From contig NZ_CP120467.1 of the NCBI RefSeq assembly GCF_029983095.1, positions 1,045,001 to 1,109,000 on the forward strand: a stretch of DNA of 64,000 bases, read 5' to 3'. The notes below the pieces were generated by a model. It saw only the letters and a list, made by a program, of their open reading frames with translations, was not told the origin of the DNA and did no database searches. Position numbers and translations under genes: made by a program. The DNA comes from Enterococcus montenegrensis. Lineage in GTDB: Bacteria; Bacillota; Bacilli; Lactobacillales; Enterococcaceae. Of this stretch, positions 44,017-51,946 are shown piece after piece; the stretch's first letter is position 1, and each line of letters begins with the position of its first letter.

Positions 44017-44733
44017 CTAATTTTCATTGTCTTCTTCACGGGCATATTTTTGCTTTATTTTTTCCGCATCTTTTTCAACCATCAGTCCATCTCTAATTTC
44101 AATAATCCGGTCACAGTACTGGACCAAGCGAATATCGTGTGTCACCATGATGATCGCTTTGTTTTTTTCCTTTGATTCTTTAGCCAAAATTTCTACAACT
44201 TCAAAAGCTCGGTCTGAGTCCAAGCTAGCGGTTGGTTCATCTGCCAAAATAATTGTAGGATCATTATATAACGCACGTGCAATCGCCACACGCTGACGTT
44301 CTCCGCCTGACAATTCCTCTGGATATTTTTTTACCAACTTAGAAACTCCTAGTTGATCAAATAATTTATCTTTTGATAAGTGCTGTTCCTTGCTACTAAT
44401 TTTATCGACCAATTTCAGCTGATTTTCGACACTTAAAAACGGAATCAAATTTGAAGCTTGCAAGATAAAGCCAATTTTTTTAAACCTCAACTTGGCCCGC
44501 GTTTTTTCTTTTTCTTCACTAAAGTTTTCACCGTTGATTTTAACTTGCCCCTCAGTAGGTGACTGTAGTCCCCCTGCAAGCGTAAGAAAGGTACTTTTTC
44601 CTGAACCAGAAGGGCCAATTATTGCGACAAATTCGCCTTTTTCAACTTTGAAATTTGTTGTTTTTAATGCTTCGATTGTTGTGTCGCCATCTTTGAACTG
44701 TTTTTTAACATCAATGAATTCTATTGCGCTCAC
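44017..44733 (-). CDS. ABC transporter ATPase, HrtA/MacB type
   Basis: 238 residues. Walker A GPSGSGKST, signature LSGGERQRVAIARAL, Walker B IILADEPTASLD and H-loop VTHD are all intact. The size and partner match the LolD/MacB/HrtA group that drives FtsX-type permeases in mechanotransmission efflux. It lies 10 bp after the permease gene on the minus strand, forming one operon. A charged C-terminal tail (KQKYAREEDNEN) is unusual but short. Confidence 0.9.
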   Translation of the reverse strand: MSAIEFIDVKKQFKDGDTTIEALKTTNFKVEKGEFVAIIGPSGSGKSTFLTLAGGLQSPTEGQVKINGENFSEEKEKTRAKLRFKKIGFILQASNLIPFLSVENQLKLVDKISSKEQHLSKDKLFDQLGVSKLVKKYPEELSGGERQRVAIARALYNDPTIILADEPTASLDSDRAFEVVEILAKESKEKNKAIIMVTHDIRLVQYCDRIIEIRDGLMVEKDAEKIKQKYAREEDNEN

Positions 44734-44743
44734 ACTATCACTC

Positions 44744-45814
44744 CTAACCTATCGCCTTTAGAGGATCGATCTTTACAATCGTCCTAACTGAGAATAACGC
44801 ACCTGAAACTGCGAACAATAGCATCAAAATACTAACACCTATCACAAATAAGTAATTATTTTGATACGGAACCGCGGCTGGCAATAGAAAAGATGTCAAA
44901 ATACTTGTTAAAGCACCTATTACAACACCCACAAAAGCCAATAAGAATGTTTGAACAATGACAGATTTAGCAATGTAGCCGCTCGAAATTCCTTGTGCCT
45001 TCATGACGCCAAATATTTTTTGCTTTTGCATGGTCAAGACATACACAAAAATACCAATAACAATTGCCGCAATAACAATAAGAAACCCAATCATAAAGCC
45101 AAAAGTAAGTACTTGTGCACTGTACCCTGGTAAATCATTGATGAAATTGCCCACTGAAATTTTTTCTAAATCATCAGGATATGCGGCAAGGGGTCCCCTA
45201 ATCACAATGCCGTTGATTCGCGCATTCTCACTCGTATCCTCTTTTTCAAAGCGAATTTCTTGAAACGCATTAATGCTCGTGTATAACACTGGTGAAACGC
45301 TAAATTTTGCATTTTCTGTAAAACCAACTACTGTGAGCTTTTTTTCATTCCCAGAAAGCGAAAGCTCATCACTTATTTTAATGCCGTATTGCTCCTTCAC
45401 ACTACTATCAGCAACCACTTCATCATTTGAAGCAAACATCTTTCCCTCAACTATTTTAGGTGCTAAGAAGCTGTCTGTCTCAATCCCAAAAAAACTAACG
45501 TCAATTTTTTCATTATCTTCTGAAGAATTGTCAACGATTACGCCAGGTGTTTGTGCAAGTAAGGCTTTATTTTTGGCATCTACATTGTCTAATTCCTTTC
45601 TGGCAATCATTGACATATTTAAATTTGAATTGGCTTCTTTACTCAATAAAATCGTATCTGCCTGCCATTTATCAATAGCTGTTCGATTGTCTTGTGCAAG
45701 TCCATAAGCAAGTCCTGTCAAGAAAAACACCAAATAGGCGATTAAGAACATTACGCCCATTATCAAGCTATATCTTAATTTAGCATGTTTTATTTCATTC
45801 CAAGCTAAAAACAT
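44744..45814 (-). CDS. FtsX-type ABC permease, HrtB-like
   Basis: 356 residues. One N-terminal helix (after MFLAWNEIKHAKLRYSL), a ~190-residue extracellular domain, then three C-terminal helices ending IDPLKAIG, the FtsX-like layout. The opening MFLAWNEIK and FFLTGLAYGLAQDNRTAIDKW resemble HrtB, the haem-efflux permease of lactococci, staphylococci and enterococci, so with its ATPase it may expel haem or a related toxic compound. That substrate is inferred. GAGGTGAC precedes ATG 45814. Confidence 0.85.
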   Translation of the reverse strand: MFLAWNEIKHAKLRYSLIMGVMFLIAYLVFFLTGLAYGLAQDNRTAIDKWQADTILLSKEANSNLNMSMIARKELDNVDAKNKALLAQTPGVIVDNSSEDNEKIDVSFFGIETDSFLAPKIVEGKMFASNDEVVADSSVKEQYGIKISDELSLSGNEKKLTVVGFTENAKFSVSPVLYTSINAFQEIRFEKEDTSENARINGIVIRGPLAAYPDDLEKISVGNFINDLPGYSAQVLTFGFMIGFLIVIAAIVIGIFVYVLTMQKQKIFGVMKAQGISSGYIAKSVIVQTFLLAFVGVVIGALTSILTSFLLPAAVPYQNNYLFVIGVSILMLLFAVSGALFSVRTIVKIDPLKAIG

Positions 45815-45869
45815 ATTGTCACCTCTACTAAAAAATGTTTATTTATACACGCATAATAACATAACCACA

Positions 45870-46895
45870 ACCCGTTGTGCTAGTTAATTTTAAAAACAGA
45901 AAATAAAATAGCTTTGCGATAGAATAAGCTCAAAACTACCAGGAAATGAGTGAATATTCTATGCAAAGCCAATTACAGAATACCCAATTTTATCCAGAAG
46001 TACAAACAACTTATCATACAATTTTAGAGAAAGTTGAAGAACTATACCTAAAATTTATCCCCGATACAATTCGTCTTCGACGAAATATTAACCAACAAAA
46101 ACAAGCGGATACGGTGATCATTTCAAAGATTATTTTTGGGTTGATGATAGGATTTCCAAGTCAATCCGGCACGTATCGGGCAATTTGTGCATTTTTATAT
46201 CCTTCTTCTGCTTTTCCTAGTAGAACAATGTATAGTAGGTTTTGTGGAGGCTTAAAGACTGCCTTAAAAATCATTCGATATGAATACGTCAATTCACTAG
46301 ACAATAAAGCAAGATATGCCGTGATAGACAGTTTTCCTTGCCCCTTATGTGCAACGATTCGTAATAGACGAGCAAAACTTTTCTCTGAGATTGCCAACAT
46401 TGGCTACAATGCAACAAAAGATCTCTATTATTACGGATTTAAAATTAGTTTGAGTGTTGATTCTAAAGGATTTCCTATTGCTTATGAAGTAACTTCGGCT
46501 TCCATTCACGATGTGAATATGGCCTATGATCTAGTTGAACAAGCTCCGAACAAACAGATATTGGCGGATAAAGGCTGCGTTAGTACAAAATTGAAGCAGG
46601 CTTGTCACGCCATCGGCGTAGATTTATGGACTCCTTCAAAGAAAAATCAGAAAGCAAATGATACTATCGACAACAGCTTATTAAGGAAATTTCGGAAGAA
46701 AGTAGAAACCGTTATTTCCAGTTTAAGTTTAATAGGTGTTCAAAACTTTAAAAATCGCTCTCTAGCGGGGTTTGAAGCACGTTTAGAAGCAATTCTATTA
46801 ACCTATAGCTTTATGCTGAAAAAGGCGCAGGTCAGCGTTTCTGGAACACTTAGATATTCACTTGGTCGTTTTTAAAATTAACTAGCACAACGGGT
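45870..46895 (+). mobile_element. IS982-family insertion sequence, right copy
   Basis: 1026 bp, same orientation as the left copy, same inverted repeats and transposase, with one base different. Its right end abuts ATTACCTT (46896-46903). Its left end lies 55 bp before the permease start and may contribute to that gene's promoter. Confidence 0.92.
45946..46875 (+). CDS. IS982-family transposase (right copy)
   Basis: 309 residues, identical in protein sequence to the left copy with the same DDE residues. Both copies are intact, so either single IS or the whole 4.6-kb unit could move. Homologous recombination between them could delete the cargo and leave one IS. Confidence 0.92.
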   Translation: MSEYSMQSQLQNTQFYPEVQTTYHTILEKVEELYLKFIPDTIRLRRNINQQKQADTVIISKIIFGLMIGFPSQSGTYRAICAFLYPSSAFPSRTMYSRFCGGLKTALKIIRYEYVNSLDNKARYAVIDSFPCPLCATIRNRRAKLFSEIANIGYNATKDLYYYGFKISLSVDSKGFPIAYEVTSASIHDVNMAYDLVEQAPNKQILADKGCVSTKLKQACHAIGVDLWTPSKKNQKANDTIDNSLLRKFRKKVETVISSLSLIGVQNFKNRSLAGFEARLEAILLTYSFMLKKAQVSVSGTLRYSLGRF

Positions 46896-46903
46896 ATTAC
46901 CTT
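46896..46903 (+). repeat. 8-bp target duplication, right copy
   Basis: ATTACCTT, equal to 42265-42272. Confidence 0.92.
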
Positions 46904-47069
46904 TTGTTTCTTAATGTCCCAAGGCGGATGTGAACCACAATTGATTTCTCACGCATCGGCTAATATCCGGATTGGGAATGACAAAAGTTTTTTGATTGGA
47001 GTACTATCTACTTTGATTCCTTACGTGGGGGTATCCGAGAGTATTGAATGGATTGAACTGTGTAAATGA
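46904..47069 (+). pseudogene. carboxymuconolactone decarboxylase-family gene, 3' part
   Basis: Reads FCFLMSQGGCEPQLISHASA, then about 35 further residues to TGA 47069, continuous in frame with the 5' part once the transposon and one duplication are removed. It carries no start or ribosome site of its own and is not expected to be expressed usefully. Confidence 0.88.
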
Positions 47070-47098
47070 AGCGACAAAATAATGGAGGTCTGATAAAA

Positions 47099-48802
47099 AT
47101 GAACAAAAAAGTATGGTTAATTACTTGTGTGAGTAGTGGCTTTGGTTATGAACTGACGAAACAATTATTGGCGAAAGGCGAAATTGTTAAGATCACCAAC
47201 AGCTATGCACCAAAAAAAACTGAAGTGAGTGTCAAGAAAGCTTGGGATGACAAAGATAACCAAGACGGTGTTCGCCCAGAAAGTATTAAAGTTCAACTTT
47301 ATGCGGGGGATAAAAAGGTCGGCGAAGAAGTCGAATTGAATGCAGCCAACGAATGGACCACGACTTGGAAAGATCTTGACTTGAAAGATAAGGGTCAAAC
47401 GATTGACTATACGGTCAAAGAAGTTGGCGAAACAAATGGCTACAAAGTAGAAGTTACTGGAAATGCCAAAGACGGTTATACATTGACTAACAGCCACACC
47501 CCAGCAACAGTTGATATTTCTGGCACGAAGACTTGGGAAGACAATGATAATCAAGATGGCAAACGCCCAAAGGCAATCACAGTTCGTTTGTTAGCAGATG
47601 GTAAAGAAGTAGATAGTAAAGAAGTGACCGCAGAAACCAATTGGACCTATGAATTCACTGGTTTGGATAAATATAAATCTGGTAATGAAATCAGGTATAC
47701 GATTCAAGAAGTTTCTGTACCAGAATATTCATCTGAAGTTGAAGAATTTGATGTGACCAATACGCATACACCTGGAAAGACCAGTGTCAATGTGGTCAAA
47801 GCCTGGGATGATGCCGATAATCAAGATGGAGTCCGTCCAGATCAAATTAAAGTTGTCTTAGTTGCTGATGGTGTAGTAACTGATCAAGTGAAAACATTGA
47901 ATGCAGCGAATCATTGGCAAGCAAGCTTTGCTGATCTTGATGAATACAAATCAGGTAAGAAAGTCACTTATGAAGTGCAAGAATTAGCTGTTGAAGGTTA
48001 TGAATCAGTGATCAGTGGTGATGCTAGCAAAGGTTTTGTTATTACTAACAGCCACACCCCAGCAACAGTTGATATTTCTGGCACGAAGACTTGGGAAGAC
48101 AATGATAATCAAGATGGTAAACGTCCAGATGTCATCACTGTTCATTTGTTGCAAGGTACAGAAGTTGTGAAGACAGTTAAGGTCACTGCAGACAATGACT
48201 GGAAATATGAATTCAAGAACATGCCAAAATTTGAAAATGGAGAAAAAATCCAATATAGTGTTGTCGAAGATAAGGTAGAGGATTACTCTTCTTCTATCAA
48301 AGGCTTTGATATTACCAATAGTCATACACCTGGTAAAGAAAAAGTCAATGTCACGAAAGTTTGGAAAGATGATGATGATAAAACGGGAGTTCGCCCAGAC
48401 AGCATTACTTTCAAACTTCTGGCAGATGGCAAAGAAACAGGTAAGACATTGAAATTGAGTGCCAAATCAAACTGGCAAGGAAGCTTTGAAGACTTGGATG
48501 TTTATAATAACGGGAAAGAAATCAACTACACCATTGAAGAATCACAAGTGAAAGGTTATGTTTCCAATATTCAAAAGATCGGAAACACCACTACTTTTGT
48601 TGCAATAAATACACTATTACCAACAAAAGAGAAGAAACCTGGCCCTGGTGGCAACAAATCAGGATCTGACAATAAACCTAGTAGTTCAGGTCGATTTCCA
48701 CAAACCGGAGAAACTTCTGACTGGTTCATTTCGATGATTGGGTTACTGTTGATCGTTACTGCAGGTGCGATTTACTTGTTGAAATACAAAAGAAAAGCTT
48801 AA
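47099..48802 (+). CDS. chimeric ORF: dehydrogenase N-terminus fused to Cna_B LPXTG adhesin
   Basis: 567 residues. Residues 1 to ~28 (MNKKVWLITCVSSGFGYELT and a few more) are the opening strand and glycine loop of a short-chain dehydrogenase. At about residue 29 (near 47183) it switches in frame to the end of a Cna_B repeat (KITNSYAPKK). Five Cna_B domains follow (each with NQDG-type and TNSHTP-type motifs), then linker, FPQTGE, membrane helix and KYKRKA. There is no signal peptide, so surface display is unlikely; it is best read as a deletion fusion of two unrelated genes. GGAGG 11 bases before ATG 47099, and the 30-bp spacing from the CMD stop, are those of the old dehydrogenase. Confidence 0.85.
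   Translation: MNKKVWLITCVSSGFGYELTKQLLAKGEIVKITNSYAPKKTEVSVKKAWDDKDNQDGVRPESIKVQLYAGDKKVGEEVELNAANEWTTTWKDLDLKDKGQTIDYTVKEVGETNGYKVEVTGNAKDGYTLTNSHTPATVDISGTKTWEDNDNQDGKRPKAITVRLLADGKEVDSKEVTAETNWTYEFTGLDKYKSGNEIRYTIQEVSVPEYSSEVEEFDVTNTHTPGKTSVNVVKAWDDADNQDGVRPDQIKVVLVADGVVTDQVKTLNAANHWQASFADLDEYKSGKKVTYEVQELAVEGYESVISGDASKGFVITNSHTPATVDISGTKTWEDNDNQDGKRPDVITVHLLQGTEVVKTVKVTADNDWKYEFKNMPKFENGEKIQYSVVEDKVEDYSSSIKGFDITNSHTPGKEKVNVTKVWKDDDDKTGVRPDSITFKLLADGKETGKTLKLSAKSNWQGSFEDLDVYNNGKEINYTIEESQVKGYVSNIQKIGNTTTFVAINTLLPTKEKKPGPGGNKSGSDNKPSSSGRFPQTGETSDWFISMIGLLLIVTAGAIYLLKYKRKA
47486..47559 (+). repeat. 74-bp perfect direct repeat within Cna_B array, copy 1
   Basis: Identical to 48044-48117. 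It spans the end of one Cna_B domain and the start of the next (TNSHTPATVDISGTKTW region). The 558-bp period equals two domains, showing that a two-domain unit was duplicated. Confidence 0.9.
48044..48117 (+). repeat. 74-bp perfect direct repeat within Cna_B array, copy 2
   Basis: Same 74 bases as 47486-47559. The domains between the copies are more diverged than the repeats themselves, which suggests recent gene conversion or duplication. Confidence 0.9.
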
Positions 48803-48910
48803 TCAATCTAATTGGAAAGATCTCTTTTCTTTGTCAATAAGGACTGATGAGTTGTGCAAAATCAAATGGCTCTTTGTCAACTAGTGTTGTTTAGCAATTT
48901 CCTTATAATT

Positions 48911-48938
48911 AAGAAGGACTTCGGTTCTTCTTTTTTTG
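48911..48938 (+). terminator. UUCG-tetraloop terminator after the chimeric adhesin
   Basis: The 9-bp stem AAGAAGGAC (48911-48919) / GTTCTTCTT (48924-48932) closed by TTCG and followed by T. The rest of 48803-49038 has no recognisable feature. Confidence 0.88.
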
Positions 48939-49038
48939 TTAACATTAAAGGAAGTATATCTTTTTGAAAGGATAAGAAAGCCTATGCGACAAGGTTCTTA
49001 TCCCTTTCATTTGTCTGATTTCTCGGTAAAATAAGCCA

Positions 49039-49286
49039 ATGAAAAAGAATCTTCTTCAAGCCATTTTTTTGATGAACATCAAAATTGGCATCGCTTTTTA
49101 GAACGGTATGGGCGACGAATTCGTCCAATTATTAAGAAGGAAGTAAAAAAGTTCCGTGATTGTGGAGGTCTTCGAAAAAGGTATCGTTTACTCGTTTGCG
49201 AAGTGTGTCACAATGAAAAACTCATCCCGTTGCGTGGTAAAGGAAAATTCTATCCGAGCTGTCCAATGGGAGAAAGCCAAAAATAG
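49039..49286 (+). pseudogene. IS91-like transposase remnant (zinc-binding N-terminus), frameshifted
   Basis: After restoring one T in the run at 49064-49070, the frame reads FFDEHQNWHRFLERYGRRIR, then KKFRDCGGLRKRYRLLVCEV, CHNEKLIPLRGKGKFYPSCP and stop. The cysteines (C, C-x2-C, C) match the zinc-binding N-terminal domain of IS91-like/Y2 transposases. The catalytic part is missing. A decayed fragment, not a working gene. 49287-49565 shows nothing clear. Confidence 0.65.
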
Positions 49287-49565
49287 TCGAAAGTAACTGC
49301 AAATGATTTATTTCGAGTAGTTCATCGACATGTGATATTTATGATTTATGATTGATTAAGGATTCAGAGATAATTTTTTAATTGAAGAATATCGAGAAGA
49401 ATTATTAAAAAGGTATATTTTATAATAAACTTAGCCACTTCATAAAATAAAAAACATCATTACCCAATTTCATGTATTATTGAAGTTCCCACACAATCAA
49501 TAAAGGATGAATTGTCCTGAGGATTTCACATATTTAAGCAAAGGCAAACACCTTAAGTATCAGGA

Positions 49566-50297
49566 ATGAAAAAAATCGAAGCTTGGAAATAACGTGACCG
49601 ACAGCTATCCAATCGTGCAATTGCAAAATTACTCGAACGGCTCCTCAAACAATTCATACTGAAGTAAAAAACGGTACGGTCCGTCAAATTAAACGTCAAG
49701 TTCAAAAAGGAAAAACCTATGGCTATGAGCCCTTCGTTTATTCCGCCGATGCTGGTCAGGCTTCTTATGAAAGAGCTCAAGTAAACTGTCGCAGACAACC
49801 GAAATGGGTTGCAGCCCCAGACTTCATGGCGTATGCTGATCATCAGATGAAGAAAGAAAAGTATTCACCCGATGTCCATGTGGGACGTGCAAAAAAACTG
49901 AACTTATTTCCCCATGAAGAGATTCCTTGCACGACAACGCTGTACAACTATATTGATCTTGGCTTAATGGAAACAAAAAATATTGACCAGCATCTCAAGA
50001 TTCGGCGGAAAACCAACAAATCGCGAAACAGACGAAACAAAAACATTTTTGGCGATCTGATCGAGAAACGACCGGATATGGTGGATAAACGGGAATGCTT
50101 CGGCGCTTTATCTCGAAGGGAACACGTATGGAACATGTATCCCTATCATTGATACGGCGTGTCCAAGACTGGATGAACACGTTACCAAGAAAAATATTAG
50201 GCTACGCCACTCTCCCCGTGAGTGTTTACTTGAAGAGATGTCGAAACTTGCGCTCACTGCCATGCCCGAGCTCATTTTCAAGCGCATGCTAGATAGT
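49566..50297 (+). pseudogene. IS30-family transposase remnant with stops, frameshifts and internal deletion
   Basis: Pieces read KKIEAWK-stop-RDRQLSNRAI, then after a frameshift TVRQIKRQVQKGKTYGYEPF and YADHQMKKEKYSPDVHVGRA, later TTTLYNYIDLGLMETKNIDQ. Near the end VQDWMNTLPRKILGYAT, typical of the IS30 C-terminus, appears in another frame. The central DDE region after IEKRPDMVDKRE is largely missing. It is a dead transposase that marks past traffic in the ICE accessory slot. Confidence 0.8.
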
Positions 50298-50418
50298 GTT
50301 TAAAATAGAATAACTAGTGAATTTCAATAAGTTGCTAAGTTCTACTTGAAATTTGCGTCTTATATATATAACAAATTTATGAAAAGCAAGATAAGATATT
50401 AGCTTTAACTGTTTGTGA

Positions 50419-50453
50419 GGCGTATAGACAATTCCTGTCTGTATGCCTTTTTT
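50419..50453 (+). terminator. terminator upstream of the regulator genes
   Basis: The stem GGCGTATAGACA (50419-50430) / TGTCTGTATGCC (50436-50447) with one G-T and one mismatch, followed by six T. It closes off the accessory slot before the Orf7/Orf8-like genes. Confidence 0.8.
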
Positions 50454-50564
50454 ATTTTGAAAAAAATTTAGTTTTTTCGAAAAATGCTCACTCCCAAATT
50501 GTAGTAATAATGGAAAGGGATAGAAGTAAAACGAGTTGAATGAATTTTTTGAGGAGGAAAATTT

Positions 50565-50993
50565 ATGGGCGACTCAGGGGAAACCCACATTCGACACGCG
50601 TTTGACAGTTTTTGTAAGAAAGTAGTCCGCAACGAGGCATTAAACATTCAAAAGAAATACGCTAGATTTCGCCAACGTCAAATCTCAATGGAGATATTGA
50701 AACAAAAAGGACTGGATACAGAGTTTTATTATTCAGAACCAAATATGAATGGTAGTGGTAGCTTTATTGTCCTAGGTATAAAGATTTTTATTTCAAATGA
50801 GGAGTTGGCAAATGCGATTGCAGCATTACCTAGCGTAAGACAAGAAATCATTTTGATGTCCTTTTTCATCGGTCTCAATGATCGGGAAATTGGCGATATT
50901 ATTGGGAAAAGTCTCGGCAGTGTTTGGTACCAACGACAAGTGGCCTTGGAAGAGTTAGGAAAGTATTTGGGTGGCAATTATGAAGCAAAATAA
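50565..50993 (+). CDS. sigma-70-like regulator (Tn916 Orf7-like)
   Basis: 142 residues. The C-terminal half has a sigma region 4-type helix-turn-helix (LPSVRQEIILMSFFIGLNDR, then EIGDIIGKSLGSVWYQRQ). In Tn916, Orf7 and Orf8 raise transcription through the element's right end into xis, int and, on the circle, the transfer genes. ATG 50565 follows GAGGAGG. The next gene overlaps by 14 bp. Confidence 0.85.
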   Translation: MGDSGETHIRHAFDSFCKKVVRNEALNIQKKYARFRQRQISMEILKQKGLDTEFYYSEPNMNGSGSFIVLGIKIFISNEELANAIAALPSVRQEIILMSFFIGLNDREIGDIIGKSLGSVWYQRQVALEELGKYLGGNYEAK

Positions 50994-51222
50994 ACGATAT
51001 ATACCGTTTATACCAGTAGCTACTATTGAAGCCGCAGTCTCTGGTGATTCAATCGCCATGTCCATCGTTCTGTCAAAATATCAAAATTATATATCACGAT
51101 TAGCCATGAAACCTGTCTATGAAGAAGAAAAAGGAATGGTTATGTACGTAGATGAATATATGCGTAGACAACTGGAAACGAAATTGATTGAGAAGATACT
51201 TGAATTTGACACAACTCGTTAA
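50980..51222 (+). CDS. Orf8-like helix-turn-helix regulator
   Basis: 80 residues. The opening IPFIPVATIEAAVSGDSIAM and the helix-rich remainder resemble Tn916 Orf8 and related HTH proteins that pair with the Orf7 sigma-like factor. ATG 50980 is 5 bases after GGGTGG; an upstream GTG in frame would overlap that site. Its overlap with the sigma-like gene points to joint control of excision. Confidence 0.8.
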   Translation: MKQNKRYIPFIPVATIEAAVSGDSIAMSIVLSKYQNYISRLAMKPVYEEEKGMVMYVDEYMRRQLETKLIEKILEFDTTR

Positions 51223-51481
51223 AGTATTTTTTCCCTTTCCTTTTCATTCTATGGAAGTTTTTTATCGGTTTAAAATAAAGGATTTCCATAGGCTGAAAAT
51301 AGCCTAACGCTCTTTGATAAGTGAATAGTAAATCTATCAGTACATGTAGATTACGATTTTCTAGTAACGCCATGATTGGATTATCCTTTGAGCGACAAAT
51401 TTAATATAAAAATCATAACTACGATAATGAGACTTCCGTAACCAAATTGGCCCGCCATTACTGGGGGGAGGTGAAATTCCT

Positions 51482-51541
51482 ATGTGCTTTGGCAAAGCAG
51501 CTGATAGATTAGAATACTTTCGAATTGATTCTGATTGCTAA
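51482..51541 (+). CDS. 19-codon ORF with very strong ribosome site
   Basis: MCFGKAADRLEYFRIDSDC, preceded by GGGGGGAGGTG nine bases before ATG. It is followed by the small stem TTGCTA / TAGCAA. It lies alone in the 391-bp gap between the Orf8-like gene and the excisionase-like gene. It may be a leader peptide controlling xis-int expression; coding status is unproven. The same gap holds CTATGGAA/TTCCATAG (51249-51256 / 51284-51291) and TAGGCT/AGCCTA (51289-51294 / 51301-51306) pairings that share bases. Confidence 0.5.
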   Translation: MCFGKAADRLEYFRIDSDC

Positions 51542-51613
51542 AAAAAGAAATAGCAAGTTAATTTACTTGTGTATAGTATGTACTATTTTAATAGGAAGGA
51601 ATTGAACTTTCTG

Positions 51614-51844
51614 ATGAAACTTACTAAAGATGAAGAGTTAGAGACCGAATGGACTAACAAAAAAGGGTTAATGAAAAGATATGAACATCTGAATGTCAAT
51701 ACTCTGAGTCATTGGTTGATGGAGATGAGAAGAAGTAGAGATTTTAGAAAATATGTCATTAACCCGACTCCAAAATTGGTTTGGATAAATATTAATGGAT
51801 TTCATGAATTTTTAAAATATAAGCAAAGGACCAATTACCGTTAA
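51614..51844 (+). CDS. putative excisionase
   Basis: 76 residues, basic. It has a winged-helix look (EWTNKKGLMKRYEHLNVNTL, then a Trp/Ile strand KLVWININGFHEF). It is not close to Tn916 Xis, but its size, charge and place 102 bp before the integrase fit a recombination directionality factor. ATG 51614 is 13 bases after GGAAGGA; alternative starts TTG 51602 and CTG 51611 lie nearer. Confidence 0.65.
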   Translation: MKLTKDEELETEWTNKKGLMKRYEHLNVNTLSHWLMEMRRSRDFRKYVINPTPKLVWININGFHEFLKYKQRTNYR

Positions 51845-51859
51845 GTCGCTGTATAAAGA

Positions 51860-51930
51860 AAGTTGGTGTGATAAAATAGTGACTGGAGGAGATCTATTAC
51901 ATGCTTTTACAATCAATATCACACCAACTT
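51860..51930 (+). promoter_or_regulatory. 13-bp inverted repeat spanning the integrase leader
   Basis: The perfect arms AAGTTGGTGTGAT (51860-51872) and ATCACACCAACTT (51918-51930) are 45 bp apart. The left arm overlaps a TGATAAAAT -10-like motif; the right arm lies inside a 14-codon leader ORF and just before the integrase ribosome site. It could be a split operator or an RNA stem that hides the integrase start. Confidence 0.65.
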
Positions 51931-51945
51931 ATAGGAGTGATTTGA
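51901..51945 (+). CDS. 14-residue leader peptide of the integrase gene
   Basis: MLLQSISHQLIGVI with GGAGGAG nine bases before its ATG. Its stop (51943-51945) is one base from the integrase ATG. This spacing allows translational coupling. The right arm of the inverted repeat lies within it, so ribosome passage would open any stem formed there. Confidence 0.5.
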   Translation: MLLQSISHQLIGVI

Positions 51946-51946
51946 G

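Larger units (their letters stand above)
42273..46895. mobile_element. IS982-family composite transposon
   Basis: 4623 bp, bounded by two directly oriented 1026-bp IS copies and an 8-bp target duplication. It carries a GNAT acetyltransferase and a divergent ABC exporter pair in its 2571-bp centre. No target duplication flanks the inner ends of the IS copies, which supports movement as one unit (or IS-mediated capture). No known antibiotic resistance gene is visible. Confidence 0.88.

Noticed and set aside
49826..50152. 108-codon frame as an independent gene
   Set aside because: Its sequence is the middle of an IS30 transposase whose other parts lie in neighbouring frames; part of a dead copy.
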